A stretch of 64,000 bases of DNA from Labrys sp. WJW. Its GTDB lineage: Bacteria > Pseudomonadota > Alphaproteobacteria > Rhizobiales > Labraceae. The stretch's first letter is position 1; each line of letters starts with the position of its first letter. The notes beneath the pieces are model-generated. The model had not been told where the DNA came from, did not search any database, and was given only the letters and a program-made list of their open reading frames with translations. The stretch is taken from positions 1 to 64,000 of the forward strand of contig NZ_LYXZ01000021.1 of the NCBI RefSeq assembly GCF_001676615.1, written 5' to 3'. This document shows positions 1 to 8,480 of the stretch, one piece after another. A program made the position numbers and the translations under genes.

Positions 1-1
1 C

Positions 2-361
2 ACCGATGTGATGGGACTGTGGCGGGCAGAGGACGGGGCCTTGCAGGCGATCACCAATGTCGGCCCCGCCAATCCACGCGAATTCCAGGACCTGCTCTCC
101 ACGCCCGATCGGCTGAAGGGCATCGCTGGCGAGACCGGCGGCAGCGTGGAGCGCCTCGCCACCGCGTCCGGCCTGTCGATACCGGCGGTTCGCGCGGTCG
201 GCGCCGGTTCCGCTTATGGCGGCAGCGGCTGGATCGGCCTCAAGCGTAGCGAAGCGTCGGTGGTACAGGGCATCGACACCATCCCGCTCTTCGCGGGCCT
301 GCTGGGCCTTGCCTTGCTGCTGGGCGGCGTCACCCTGCTCTGGGCCCGCGAGGGCCGGTAA
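2..361 (+). CDS. C-terminal part of a membrane protein (5' end outside window)
   Basis: The frame is open from the window edge and ends at TAA 359-361, so only the last 119 codons are present. The visible part has a soluble stretch followed by one hydrophobic C-terminal segment (LFAGLLGLALLLGGVTLL) and a positively charged end (WAREGR), which fits a single-pass C-terminal anchor. In Hyphomicrobiales a similar tail ends large membrane proteins with von Willebrand or glutamine-amidotransferase-like domains that sit beside moxR and DUF58 genes. The domain that would decide this lies outside the window, so that link is an inference from memory. Confidence 0.7.
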   Translation, partial: TDVMGLWRAEDGALQAITNVGPANPREFQDLLSTPDRLKGIAGETGGSVERLATASGLSIPAVRAVGAGSAYGGSGWIGLKRSEASVVQGIDTIPLFAGLLGLALLLGGVTLLWAREGR

Positions 362-401
362 CTTCCTGAAGCGGAATGTGATTTTCGCGAATGGTCCCCT
401 G

Positions 402-587
402 ACCCCTCATCCCCCTGCCGGGACCTCTAGCCAACTCCAAAGGAGTTGGCGGCACCCGCAAGGGGGAGAAGGAGGTTAACTTTATAGCGTAGCACCTGTT
501 GGACAGCGACCGGGCCGCACAAGTCTTTCCCGGTCGAGTCCCTTCTCCCGTTGCGGGAGAAGGTCCCGGCAGGGGGATGAGGGGGAG
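402..587. repeat. Dispersed inverted repeat, family R1, copy 1
   Basis: The gap between the membrane protein and the small gene at 694 is 332 bases and is mostly this element. Its outer arms, CCCCTCATCCCCCTGCCGGG near 403 and the complementary sequence ending near 586, are inverted. Internal hairpins include CCTTCTCCCGTTGCGGGAGAAGG near 541-563. Related copies lie at 7338-7485, 44685-44852 and 56616-56772, always between genes. Confidence 0.8.
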
Positions 588-693
588 CCCGAGTATTACC
601 CTTGCGATTCGACTCTTGAGCCGTGAGGCCCTAAATTGGAGCTGTAGGTTTCCGATCGGGCTTGCCTCAACGGAATAGGCCAAGGATGCGAGA

Positions 694-936
694 ATGCGTA
701 GCGACGAGATCCGGCCAGGAACGTTGGCCAAACGCCATGCAGACCGACGATCCCAGACGTCGCTTGGATTTCGGCGCGAGAGTTTTACTTTGCCGCGCGA
801 GGAAGCACGTGCCAAGGCGCGCGATCTGTTTACCCGCTACCCCAAGGCGGCCTATATGACCGAGATCGAATACTGGGAAGAACTGCCGGATGGGCAGATC
901 TTCGTCACCATGCGCCATTTGCCGACGGCCGATTGA
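694..936 (+). CDS. Small conserved-looking hypothetical protein (80 aa)
   Basis: An 80-residue soluble protein with no signal peptide or membrane segment. AAGGA at 683-687 stands a normal distance before ATG 694. The C-terminal half (FTLPREEARAKARDLFTRYP, then YMTEIEYWEELPDGQIFVTMRHLP) has the amphipathic pattern of a folded alpha/beta domain, and codon use matches the neighbours. It converges on the beta-lactamase gene, leaving a 31-base gap. I do not recognise the family. Confidence 0.65.
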   Translation: MRSDEIRPGTLAKRHADRRSQTSLGFRRESFTLPREEARAKARDLFTRYPKAAYMTEIEYWEELPDGQIFVTMRHLPTAD

Positions 937-967
937 GAAGGGCGGTTCTCGCGCGGACCGGACCGGA

Positions 968-1810
968 TTACAGCCCGTCCAGCAGGTCGGGCAGCTCCGC
1001 CAGGAAGGCATCGCGCGCCTGCAGCCCGGCCCGGAGATTGCCCTTGCCGGCCATCTGCACCTGATGAACGAAGGCCACGTTGCGGCCGTCCCTGTTGGCC
1101 CAGCCGACGAACCAGCCATAGGCATGATCGAAATCGAGCCTGCCGTCGGAGCGCCGGGGCGCACCGGAGCCGGTCTTGCCGTGAATTTCCCAGCCATTGG
1201 ACAGGGGTGCCAGCACGAGGATGCGGGCTGTCATGTCGTAGGCGCGGCTCGAGACCGGCAATTGGTGTCGCACCATCCGCTCGAGGAAGTCGAGCTGCTG
1301 GAGCGGCGTGATCTTGAGGGACGAGCTCAGCCAGGCCTGGGTGAGCCCGTTCTGCTTGCCCGGATCGCCCGAGACGTCCTGATTGCCGTAGTCGAATTCG
1401 GCGACGTAGCGTTTGAAGCGCAGCTTGCCGAGACTCCGGGTGATCTGCTGCGAGTACCAGACCACCGAATTCTTCATCCAGCTTGCCGGATCTGTGCTGG
1501 TGCGCCATTCCGGCACCCAGTCGGCATAGCCTTCGCGAAAGGGCAGGGCGGGCACATGCTCGTTCTTCAGCAGGCCCGAATCATAGCCCATCAGGCTGAT
1601 GGCGATCTTGAAGGTCGAGGCGGGCGTGATCGGTCTGTCGCAGCTTCCTTCCCGCTTGAGCAGCTTACCGGTTGCCACGTCGGCCAGCAGCGTGCAGGCG
1701 CTGGCGACGGCGGCTTCCGATGGCTGGGCCAGGGCACTGCCTCCTCCGGCCGGTATCGTCGAGAAGACGGCGGCGGCAAGGGCCACCAGGGCGGTCGTCG
1801 GACGGTGCAT
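968..1810 (-). CDS. Class D (OXA-type) beta-lactamase
   Basis: Periplasmic serine beta-lactamase that hydrolyses beta-lactams through an acyl-enzyme. With ATG 1810 the protein has 280 residues, normal for OXA enzymes, and begins with a signal peptide ending around ALAQ. The class D motifs are all present: STFK (nucleophile Ser about residue 65, with the Lys that is carboxylated), NSV, YGN and KTG, plus the P-x-x-W region common in chromosomal OXA proteins. An upstream ATG at 1852 is possible, but GGAG about ten bases before 1810 and the signal peptide favour 1810. No mobile element flanks it, so it looks chromosomal. The substrate range cannot be read from sequence. BlaR1-type sensor domains share this fold but are longer and membrane-bound, unlike this protein. 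Confidence 0.9.
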   Translation of the reverse strand: MHRPTTALVALAAAVFSTIPAGGGSALAQPSEAAVASACTLLADVATGKLLKREGSCDRPITPASTFKIAISLMGYDSGLLKNEHVPALPFREGYADWVPEWRTSTDPASWMKNSVVWYSQQITRSLGKLRFKRYVAEFDYGNQDVSGDPGKQNGLTQAWLSSSLKITPLQQLDFLERMVRHQLPVSSRAYDMTARILVLAPLSNGWEIHGKTGSGAPRRSDGRLDFDHAYGWFVGWANRDGRNVAFVHQVQMAGKGNLRAGLQARDAFLAELPDLLDGL

Positions 1811-1910
1811 GCAGCAGGGTCTCCGGAGTCGACGCGCATCTGTCAGAGACATTGTGGCCCGATCTTGTCGATGGCAGCAACAGGCCGCGCCGCCCCTGGG
1901 GACAAAGTGT

Positions 1911-1934
1911 GATTTGACGTGATTCCGTCAAATC
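1911..1934. promoter_or_regulatory. Perfect 9-bp inverted repeat upstream of the beta-lactamase
   Basis: GATTTGACG (1911-1919) and CGTCAAATC (1926-1934) are exact inverted repeats with a 6-base spacer. They lie about 100 bases before the beta-lactamase start and 80 bases after the hemF stop, both on the minus strand. There is no T-run, so an operator is more likely than a terminator. No cognate regulator is visible nearby. Confidence 0.4.
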
Positions 1935-2015
1935 GCAAAATGCGTTGGTCCGAAAGCGGGCTGCGGACCTATCCGGCTGCGGCCTGACGGCAGGGAGAGG
2001 GCGGGCGCTGGCGGG

Positions 2016-2927
2016 TCAGGGCCATTTCACCGTGGGCGGCATCGACGACAGGATCGAGGACACATTGCCCCCTGTCCTGAGGCCGAACAGCGTGCCACGG
2101 TCATAGAGCAGGTTGAATTCGACATAACGTCCGCGGCGCACCAACTGTTCGTCGCGCTCGGCGTCCGTCCAAGGTTTTTCGAAATTGCGCGTCACGATCT
2201 CGGGATAGATGGCGGCGAAGGCCGTGCCGACCGTCTGGGTGAAAGCGAAATCGGCCTGCCAGTCGCCGCTGGCGAGCCCGTCATAGAAAATGCCGCCGAT
2301 ACCGCGCGACTCGTTGCGATGCTTGAGGAAGAAATAGTCGTCGCACCATTTCTTGTAGCGGGCATAGTCGGCCACCGCGTGAGCCTCGCAGGCCCGACGC
2401 ATGGCGGCGTGAAAATCGAGGCTGTCCGGGTCTTCCTGCGTACGGCGCCCGTCGAGCATCGGCGTAAGGTCCGCACCGCCGCCGAACCAGGCCTTGGTTG
2501 TCACCACGAATCGGGTGTTCATGTGCACGGTGGGCACATGGGGGTTCCAGGGATGGGCGATCAGGGAGATGCCCGAGGCCCAGAAGCGCGGATCCTCGGC
2601 GGCGCCGGGGATGTCGGTACGAAATTCGGGTGAGAATTCCCCGTGGACGGTCGAACAATGCACGCCCACCTTTTCGAAAACCCTGCCGTGCATCATCGCC
2701 ATCACGCCGCCGCCGCCCGGGCGACCGGTGTGGTCGGTGCGCTGCCAGGGTGTGCGCTTGAAGCGGCCTGCGGCCGTACCGGCAGGGGCTCGGGCCTGGG
2801 GCAGCGTGTCCTCGAGGGTTTCGAAGGCGACGCAGATCTGATCGCGCAAAGCCTCGAACCAGGCACGGGCCTCGGCCTGGCGGGGGGCGATCTCGGAAGA
2901 AAGAGGGGCGGAACCGGGCTTTGTCAT
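2016..2927 (-). CDS. hemF: Oxygen-dependent coproporphyrinogen III oxidase
   Basis: Cytoplasmic heme-synthesis enzyme that converts coproporphyrinogen III to protoporphyrinogen IX by oxidative decarboxylation using O2. The 303-residue length matches the family. Recognisable blocks are the GRPGGGGVM loop, the HMNTRFVV and [10 protein letters not shown] segments, the [16 protein letters not shown] region with conserved metal- and substrate-binding histidines, and the C-terminal [34 protein letters not shown] signature region. The start at 2927 was chosen for the GAGG just before it; an in-frame ATG at 2975 would add 16 unrelated residues. It is upstream of the beta-lactamase on the same strand but about 200 bases away, so probably not co-transcribed. 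Confidence 0.97.
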   Translation of the reverse strand: MTKPGSAPLSSEIAPRQAEARAWFEALRDQICVAFETLEDTLPQARAPAGTAAGRFKRTPWQRTDHTGRPGGGGVMAMMHGRVFEKVGVHCSTVHGEFSPEFRTDIPGAAEDPRFWASGISLIAHPWNPHVPTVHMNTRFVVTTKAWFGGGADLTPMLDGRRTQEDPDSLDFHAAMRRACEAHAVADYARYKKWCDDYFFLKHRNESRGIGGIFYDGLASGDWQADFAFTQTVGTAFAAIYPEIVTRNFEKPWTDAERDEQLVRRGRYVEFNLLYDRGTLFGLRTGGNVSSILSSMPPTVKWP

Positions 2928-3002
2928 GCTGCCTCTATAGTCCGTTTCCGCTAGCAGGCAATTGCGCAGGATCAATGACGGCCGAAAGGCGGCCGTGCCA
3001 GG

Positions 3003-3482
3003 TCAGGGGGACTCTGCCTGGGAGGGAAAGCCGTCGGTCTGGCGCAGGGCCTCGCCCAGCACCATGGCCGCGGCCACGGCTACGTTGAGCGAGCGCAGTC
3101 CCGGCCGCATCGGTACGAATACCCGTGCGTCGGCCGCGGCATGGACCGCATCGGGCACGCCGGCTGATTCTCTGCCGACCATGAGGATGTCGTCCGGCCG
3201 GAAGACGTGGCCGGTATGGGGCACCGCGCCCTTGGTGGTCAGCAGCACCAGTCGCTGCCTGCTCGCGGCTCGCCACGCCTCGAAGGCCGGGAAGGAAATA
3301 TGGCGGTCGATGGCGAGGCGGTCGAGATAATCCATGCCGGCGCGGCGGAACGCCCGGTCCGAAACGGGAAAGGCCGCGGGCTCGACGATGGCCGCCCTCA
3401 CGCCAAGGCAGGCGCACAGGCGCAGCATCGTGCCGGCGTTCTGGGGGATGTCGGGCTGAAACAGGGCGAGAGTGAGCGGCAT
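3003..3482 (-). CDS. trmL: tRNA (cytidine(34)-2'-O)-methyltransferase
   Basis: SPOUT-superfamily enzyme that 2'-O-methylates the wobble nucleotide of certain tRNA-Leu isoacceptors using S-adenosylmethionine. At 159 residues it has the minimal SPOUT size. It shows the N-terminal FQPDIPQNAGTMLRLCACLG block with the conserved NAG asparagine, the GRESAGVP loop and the C-terminal PMRPGLRSLNVAVAAAMVLGEALRQ segment that forms the knotted SAM site. It follows hemF upstream by 75 bases on the same strand and is divergent from petABC. Confidence 0.95.
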   Translation of the reverse strand: MPLTLALFQPDIPQNAGTMLRLCACLGVRAAIVEPAAFPVSDRAFRRAGMDYLDRLAIDRHISFPAFEAWRAASRQRLVLLTTKGAVPHTGHVFRPDDILMVGRESAGVPDAVHAAADARVFVPMRPGLRSLNVAVAAAMVLGEALRQTDGFPSQAESP

Positions 3483-3794
3483 TGGGGCATCGGCGGGGCA
3501 GGAGCGGAGATGTTCTTCATAGGGGACACTTCCGGCATCGGGGATAGAGAATTTGCATTTATGGCGTTGATGTCATGCGACATAGCGCCATTTGCGGGCT
3601 GCACGATCTAGACAACTTCGCAACAGAGTGGCATGAGCCCCTTGATAAGGTTTGCCCCAGTTTCGCCGCGATCCGGTTCGGCGCGGCTGGGGTGGCCGAG
3701 ATTTGGCAGAGTATGGATGGTACGGGACGGTCGCGTCCGGTTCCTCCATCATCCCGGCGGCGGCCGGGATGCGACGTATGAGAAGGATCGATCC
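3483..3794. promoter_or_regulatory. Divergent intergenic region trmL/petA
   Basis: This 312-base gap must hold promoters for trmL and petABC. I see an imperfect dyad at 3561-3591 (ATGGCG and CGCCAT arms enclosing TGTC and GACA) and a 9-bp hairpin CATCCCGGC/GCCGGGATG at 3750-3771, just before the petA ribosome site. I see no clear FnrL-type site and no small gene. Confidence 0.5.
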
Positions 3795-4349
3795 GTGGCA
3801 GTCACGAACGAACACGCCGCAGAGCCCACTCGTCGCGATTTCATTTACATTGCCACCGGCGCGGTCGGTGCTGTGGGTGTCGCTGGCGCAGCTTGGCCTT
3901 TCATCAGCCAGATGAATCCGGACAAGGCGACCATCGCGGCGGGCGTGCCGGTCGAGGTCGACCTGACGCCGATTCCCGAGGGACAGTCGGTGAAGATCTT
4001 CTGGCGCGGCAAGCCGATCTTCATTCGTCACCGCACCAAAGCCGAAATCGCAGCGGCCGAGGACGTCAAGCTGACCGACCTGAAGGACCCCCAGGCCGAT
4101 GCTGACCGGGTCAAGAAAGACCAGGCGCAATGGTTGGTCGTGGTCGGTATCTGCACGCATCTGGGTTGCATCCCGCTGGTCAACGAAGGCGCCTATCATG
4201 GCTGGTTCTGCCCCTGCCATGGTTCGGTCTACGATACCTCGGGACGCATCCGTCAGGGTCCGGCTCCGCTCAACCTGGAAGTTCCGCCCTATAATTTCGA
4301 GAGCCCGACCAAGATCATGATCGGCGCCGAATCGAACGCACAAGCTTAA
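3795..4349 (+). CDS. petA: Ubiquinol-cytochrome c reductase iron-sulfur (Rieske) subunit
   Basis: The 2Fe-2S subunit of the bc1 complex; it carries electrons from ubiquinol at the Qo site to cytochrome c1. The start is GTG 3795, with AAGGA at 3783-3787 at good spacing; this gives 184 residues, typical for the family. A twin-arginine motif (TRRDFI) precedes the single N-terminal membrane segment, as expected for Tat export of folded Rieske protein. The cluster ligands are CTHLGC and CPCHGS. First gene of petABC, with 11 bases to petB. Confidence 0.97.
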   Translation: MAVTNEHAAEPTRRDFIYIATGAVGAVGVAGAAWPFISQMNPDKATIAAGVPVEVDLTPIPEGQSVKIFWRGKPIFIRHRTKAEIAAAEDVKLTDLKDPQADADRVKKDQAQWLVVVGICTHLGCIPLVNEGAYHGWFCPCHGSVYDTSGRIRQGPAPLNLEVPPYNFESPTKIMIGAESNAQA

Positions 4350-4360
4350 GGTCACATTTC

Positions 4361-5635
4361 ATGAGCGGAACCTCGACCTGGACCCCGAAATCCAGCCTTG
4401 GACGGTGGTTCGAGAGCCGCCTGCCGATCGGTGGGCTCGTCCACTCCTCGTTCATCGCCTATCCCACGCCGCGCAACCTCAACTATATGTGGACCTTCGG
4501 CGCCATCCTCTCCTTCATGCTGGGGGCGCAGATCCTCACGGGCGTGGTGCTGGCGATGCATTACGTCTCCGATTCGAGCCTGGCTTTCACCTCGGTGGAT
4601 CTGATCCGCCGCGACGTGAACTGGGGCTGGCTGATCCAGAAGCTACACGCCAACGGCGCCTCGATGTTCTTCATCGCCGTTTATCTCCACATCGCCCGCG
4701 GCATGTATTACGGCTCTTATAAGGGCCCCCGCGAGGTGCTGTGGCTGCTTGGCGTCGTCATCTTCCTGCTGATGATGGCAACCGGCTTCATGGGCTATGT
4801 GCTGCCCTGGGGCCAGATGTCGGGCTGGGGCGCTACCGTCATCACCAACCTGTTCTCCGCCATTCCCGTGTTCGGCAAGTCGATCGTGACGTGGCTGTGG
4901 GGCGGCTATGCGGTTGGCAACCCGACCCTGAACCGCTTCTTCTCGCTGCACTACCTCCTGCCGTTCATGATCGCCGGCGTCGTGGTGCTGCATATCTGGG
5001 CGCTGCACGTGGTCGGCCAGAACAATCCGGCCGGCGTCGATATCAAGTCGGACAAGGATTCGGTGCCCTTCACGCCGTATGCGACGCTGAAGGACGCCTT
5101 CGGCATCGCCTGCTTCCTCGTCTTCTTTATGTATTTCGTGTTCTACATGCCGGATTATCTGGGTGATCCGGAGAACTACATCACCTTCGATCCCGGCAAG
5201 ACGCCTGCGCATATCGTGCCCGAATGGTACTTCCTGCCTTTCTACGCGATCCTGCGCTCGATCCCGGACAAGCTGCTGGGCGTCATCATGATGTTCGCTG
5301 CCATCGTCATGCTGGCACTGCTGCCCTGGCTCGACACCTCGAAGGTGCGTTCGGCGGTCTATCGTCCGGTGTTCCGCTGGGTGTTCTTCATCTTCGTGGC
5401 GATCTGCATCGGCCTCGGCTGGATCGGCTCTCAGCCACCGGAAGGCTCGAAGGTGCTGATCGGCCAGATCCTGACCGCGCTGTACTTCGCCTACTTCCTC
5501 ATCGCCCTGCCGCTGCTGGGGTTGTTTGAGCAGACCAAGCCGGTACCCGCTTCCATCGCCGATGCCATTCTGGCGAAGTCGAGCGGCATCCCCCTGCCGG
5601 CTGCAAACACCGCCGAATCGCAAAGCAAGGGCTGA
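4361..5635 (+). CDS. petB: Ubiquinol-cytochrome c reductase cytochrome b subunit
   Basis: Integral membrane subunit holding hemes bL and bH and both quinone sites. The 424-residue length is normal. Visible are the conserved paired histidines on helices B and D (for example [19 protein letters not shown] and [25 protein letters not shown]), the [16 protein letters not shown] segment containing the Qo-site PEWY motif, and about eight membrane segments. The C-terminal tail after the last helix is short and polar. Middle gene of petABC. Confidence 0.98.
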   Translation: MSGTSTWTPKSSLGRWFESRLPIGGLVHSSFIAYPTPRNLNYMWTFGAILSFMLGAQILTGVVLAMHYVSDSSLAFTSVDLIRRDVNWGWLIQKLHANGASMFFIAVYLHIARGMYYGSYKGPREVLWLLGVVIFLLMMATGFMGYVLPWGQMSGWGATVITNLFSAIPVFGKSIVTWLWGGYAVGNPTLNRFFSLHYLLPFMIAGVVVLHIWALHVVGQNNPAGVDIKSDKDSVPFTPYATLKDAFGIACFLVFFMYFVFYMPDYLGDPENYITFDPGKTPAHIVPEWYFLPFYAILRSIPDKLLGVIMMFAAIVMLALLPWLDTSKVRSAVYRPVFRWVFFIFVAICIGLGWIGSQPPEGSKVLIGQILTALYFAYFLIALPLLGLFEQTKPVPASIADAILAKSSGIPLPAANTAESQSKG

Positions 5636-5647
5636 GGGGCGAACGAG

Positions 5648-6511
5648 ATGATTGAGATGTTCAAACCGTCACGCGTGGCCGGCCTGGCTGTCGCCCTTGC
5701 CACCCTGTTCGGCGCTGCCGGCCTCTCCCAGCCCGCCTGGGCGGAGGGGGGCGAGCAGCCGACCCGCCAGCAATGGAGCTTTGCAGGTCCGTTCGGGCGC
5801 TATGACCAGGGCCAGCTGCAGCGCGGCTTCAAGGTCTATCGCGAGGTCTGCTCGGCCTGCCACAGCCTGCACCGCGTTGCCTTCCGCACCCTGGCCGATC
5901 CCGGTGGCCCCGGTTTCACCGAAGGCCAGGTCAAGGCCCTCGCGGCCGAATACACCGTCATGGACGTGCCCAACGACAAGGGCGAGGTGCTGGAGCGCAA
6001 GGGTCGCCCCGCGGATTATTTCCCGCTGGTCTATCCCAACGATCAGGCTGCCGCCGTCGCCAACAATGGTGCCATTCCGCCGGACATGTCCCTGCTCGCC
6101 AAGGCGCGCGGCGTGAAGTCGGGCTTCCCCGGCTTCGTCTTCGACATCTTCACCCAGTACCAGGAGCAGGGGCCGGACTATATCCATGCCCTGATCACCG
6201 ATGGCTATCTGAAGGATGACGAGAAGCCGCCGGAGGGCGTCACCGTTCCGCCGAACGGCCACTACAACAAGATCTTCGGCGCTTCGATCGGCATGGCCAA
6301 GCCGCTGGCCGATGGGCAGGTGGAATATACCGACGGTGCGCCGCAGACGGTTGACCAGTACACACGTGACGTCGCTGCCTTCCTGGCATGGGCGGCCGAT
6401 CCCTCGCTGGAGAAGCGCAAGCAGACCGGCTTCGTGGTGATCATCTTCCTGATCGTGCTGTCCGGGCTGCTCTATTACACCAAGAAGAAGATCTGGGCCG
6501 ACGCCCATTGA
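5648..6511 (+). CDS. petC: Ubiquinol-cytochrome c reductase cytochrome c1 subunit
   Basis: The c-type cytochrome of complex III; it accepts electrons from the Rieske centre and passes them to soluble cytochrome c. It has a Sec signal peptide (cleavage near AWAEGG), a heme c site CSACHSLH, and the distal methionine in the IGMAKPL region. A single C-terminal membrane helix (FVVIIFLIVLSGLLYYTKKKIW) anchors it. At 287 residues it is typical of bacterial c1 proteins. A second ATG three codons in (5657) is an alternative start. Followed by a strong terminator, so it ends the operon. Confidence 0.97.
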   Translation: MIEMFKPSRVAGLAVALATLFGAAGLSQPAWAEGGEQPTRQQWSFAGPFGRYDQGQLQRGFKVYREVCSACHSLHRVAFRTLADPGGPGFTEGQVKALAAEYTVMDVPNDKGEVLERKGRPADYFPLVYPNDQAAAVANNGAIPPDMSLLAKARGVKSGFPGFVFDIFTQYQEQGPDYIHALITDGYLKDDEKPPEGVTVPPNGHYNKIFGASIGMAKPLADGQVEYTDGAPQTVDQYTRDVAAFLAWAADPSLEKRKQTGFVVIIFLIVLSGLLYYTKKKIWADAH

Positions 6512-6534
6512 GGGCTTCGACCAACGCTTGATTG

Positions 6535-6569
6535 AGCAAAGCCGGGGATCGCCGATCCCCGGCTTTGCT
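6535..6569 (+). terminator. petABC terminator hairpin
   Basis: Perfect 16-bp stem, AGCAAAGCCGGGGATC at 6535-6550 with its complement at 6554-6569 and a 3-base loop, 23 bases after the petC stop. The downstream T-run is short (GTTTC), but the stem is very stable. Confidence 0.85.
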
Positions 6570-6700
6570 GTTTCAGGCCCTGCAGTTTCCTCTCGATCGA
6601 TTTATTGGCTCGACCGGTGGGAAGCCGGCTGGCTGGTCCGGCCTCGACTCTTGCGTGCGAGCGTGGTCTTTTTCGGCAACGAATCCCCGGAAGGCAGATC

Positions 6701-7264
6701 ATGACCGCCAAGATAGAACTCTCGGGCTCCACAGCCCGCTTCCTCAAGGACGCGATCCGCACCATTCCCGACTATCCCAAGCCGGGAGTGGCGTTCCGCG
6801 ACATCACCACCTTGTTGGGCGATGCCTGGGCCTTCCGACGGGCGATCGACGAATTGGTGCAGCCCTGGGCGGGTGCCAAGATCGACAAGGTGGCTGGGAT
6901 CGAGGCGCGCGGCTTCATCCTGGGGGGCGCACTCGCCCACCAGCTCTCCTCCGGTTTCGTGCCTGTGCGCAAGAAGGGCAAGCTGCCGCACGAGACCGTG
7001 CGCATCGCCTATTCGCTGGAATATGGCCTCGACGAAATGGAAGTCCACAAGGATGCGGTGAAGCCGGGCGAGCGGGTCATCCTGGTCGACGACCTCATCG
7101 CCACCGGCGGTACGGCGGAAGCAGCTGTCAAGCTGTTGCGCGAGATCGGCGCCGACGTGCTGGCTGCGGTCTTCATCATCGACCTGCCCGAGCTGAAAGG
7201 GGCCGACAAGATCCGGGCGCTGGGCGTGCCCGTGCATACGTTGGTGTCCTTCGAAGGCCATTGA
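6701..7264 (+). CDS. apt: Adenine phosphoribosyltransferase
   Basis: Cytoplasmic purine-salvage enzyme that forms AMP and pyrophosphate from adenine and PRPP. The PRPP-binding motif [16 protein letters not shown] is intact, and the [11 protein letters not shown] and [10 protein letters not shown] blocks are typical. ATG 6701 with GGAAGG upstream gives 187 residues, close to the family norm; an in-frame ATG at 6605 would add 32 unconserved residues. It sits alone between the petABC terminator and an R1 repeat. Confidence 0.96.
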   Translation: MTAKIELSGSTARFLKDAIRTIPDYPKPGVAFRDITTLLGDAWAFRRAIDELVQPWAGAKIDKVAGIEARGFILGGALAHQLSSGFVPVRKKGKLPHETVRIAYSLEYGLDEMEVHKDAVKPGERVILVDDLIATGGTAEAAVKLLREIGADVLAAVFIIDLPELKGADKIRALGVPVHTLVSFEGH

Positions 7265-7337
7265 GGTTTCGGGGGCAGCTCTTCGGAGCCGCCTCTTTCA
7301 AGGTGTTGAGACGAGAAGTCCGGATTGGGTGGCCCAA

Positions 7338-7485
7338 CCCCTCATCCGCCCCTTCGGGGCACCTCTAGTCAACTCAAGAGAGTTGACGACACCCGCAAGG
7401 GGAGAAGGCGAACGGCGAGCAACGCGCTATGCAAATAACTCCTTCTCCCCTTGTGGGAGAAGGTGCCGGCAGGCGGATGAGGGGT
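7338..7485. repeat. Dispersed inverted repeat, family R1, copy 2
   Basis: Outer arms CCCCTCATCCGCC and GGCGGATGAGGGG are inverted, with internal hairpins built from CCTTCTCCCC/GGGAGAAGG. It lies in the 427-base gap between apt and rplY; the rest of that gap (7486-7691) holds the rplY leader. Confidence 0.8.
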
Positions 7486-7598
7486 TGCGCCGCTCTATCT
7501 CAGCTTTTCCCTATTTGTTCGAAAGACTTTGGAAGGCACGGCTCTGAAGACACCCCGGTGCTGCTTGCTTTTCGCCCGGGATGCGTCTATGAGAACGC

Positions 7599-7672
7599 CG
7601 TTCCGCGACCAGACACCCCTGGAGGCAATGCGGAACGACCGAACCGGCCGCGCCAGCGGCCTTTTTCTTTGA
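7599..7672 (+). promoter_or_regulatory. Structured rplY leader: competing hairpins with 14-codon reading frame
   Basis: Hairpin 1 has arms CGTTCCGC (7599-7606) and GCGGAACG (7630-7637), with an inner CCAG/CTGG pair. Hairpin 2 has arms GGCCGC (7646-7651) and GCGGCC (7656-7661) followed by TTTTTCTTT, a typical intrinsic terminator, ending about 20 bases before rplY. A reading frame ATG 7628 to TGA 7670-7672 encodes MRNDRTGRASGLFL straight through the terminator, with GGAGG just upstream but only two bases from the ATG. The arrangement suggests attenuation of rplY; alternatively hairpin 2 simply ends an upstream transcript. Confidence 0.55.
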
Positions 7673-7691
7673 ACAACCCTAGGAACATACA

Positions 7692-8312
7692 ATGTCCGTG
7701 AAGCAGATTTCCGCCACGGCTCGCACGCAAGTGGGCAAGGGGGCCGCGCGTGCCGTTCGTCGTGAAGGCAAGGTGCCGGCCGTGATCTACGGTGCCGGCA
7801 AGCCCCCCGTTTCCATCGCTCTCGACGCCAAGGAAGCCAACAAGCTGGTTTATGCCGGCCACTTCCTCACCACCGTATTCGAGATCGAGGTTGATGGCAG
7901 CAAGACCCGCGCCATTCCGCGCGACTATGCTCTCGACCCGGTCAAGGACACCGTCGAGCATGTCGACTTCCTGCGTGTCGATGCCGGCTCGCGTCTGCGC
8001 GTCGATATTCCCGTGCATGCCGTCAACGCCGCGACCTCCGTGGGCGTGAAGCGCGGCGGTGCCGTCAACATCGTGACGCACTCCCTCTCGGTTCTGGCTC
8101 CCGCCGACAAGATCCCCGATTCGATCGATGTCGACGTCGCCGCTCTCGATATCAACGATTCGGTCCACGTCTCGCAGATCAAGCTGCCGGAAGGCGTTTC
8201 CTACGCCGGGCAGGACGATGCGACGCTGGTCTCGATCGTGCCGCCGGTTGGTGAAGAGGCTGCTCCCGCCGCCGAGGCGGCTGCCGAGCCCGCCGACGCC
8301 GCCAAGAAGTAA
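7692..8312 (+). CDS. rplY: 50S ribosomal protein L25/general stress protein Ctc
   Basis: Large-subunit protein that binds 5S rRNA. The 206-residue protein is the long Ctc form: an N-terminal L25 domain (about residues 1-95, with the RTQVGKGAARAVRREGKVPAVIYG start) and a C-terminal TL5-like beta domain, ending in an Ala/Pro/Glu-rich low-complexity tail. ATG 7692 follows the candidate attenuator. It is followed by pth in the order rplY-pth-ychF, which is widespread in alphaproteobacteria and links translation functions. Confidence 0.97.
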   Translation: MSVKQISATARTQVGKGAARAVRREGKVPAVIYGAGKPPVSIALDAKEANKLVYAGHFLTTVFEIEVDGSKTRAIPRDYALDPVKDTVEHVDFLRVDAGSRLRVDIPVHAVNAATSVGVKRGGAVNIVTHSLSVLAPADKIPDSIDVDVAALDINDSVHVSQIKLPEGVSYAGQDDATLVSIVPPVGEEAAPAAEAAAEPADAAKK

Positions 8313-8336
8313 TCCGGCTGCATATCCATTGCTGCG

Positions 8337-8359
8337 ATGGCCGGGCTCGTCCCGGCCAT
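8337..8359 (+). terminator. Hairpin after rplY
   Basis: ATGGCCGGG (8337-8345) and CCCGGCCAT (8351-8359) form a 9-bp stem with a 5-base loop, 24 bases after the rplY stop. No clear T-run follows, so it may only slow or process the transcript. Confidence 0.45.
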
Positions 8360-8371
8360 TCGTGCTTTCAT

Positions 8372-8473
8372 AGCGTTTGGCGATTTGATGGAGTCACCAA
8401 GAATCGCAAAGACGCGTTCGAACGAGGAGCTGGAGCAAAACAGCGTTTTCGCTTAAGCGCGCTTTGCTCCAGA
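8372..8473. repeat. Two-hairpin dispersed repeat, family R2, copy 1
   Basis: About 100 bases with two dyads: GCGATTTGATG ... CAAGAATCGC, then GGAGCAAAA ... GCTTTGCTCC with GCGTTTT/AAGCGC inside. The same layout recurs at 37687, 51114, 51402 and 51497. This copy ends only seven bases before the pth start codon, so it forms the pth leader. Confidence 0.8.
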
Positions 8474-8480
8474 GACCATC

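Noticed and set aside
3561..3591. Fnr-type site controlling petABC
   Set aside because: The dyad ATGGCG/CGCCAT with TGTC/GACA does not match TTGAT-N4-ATCAA; kept only as an unassigned dyad.
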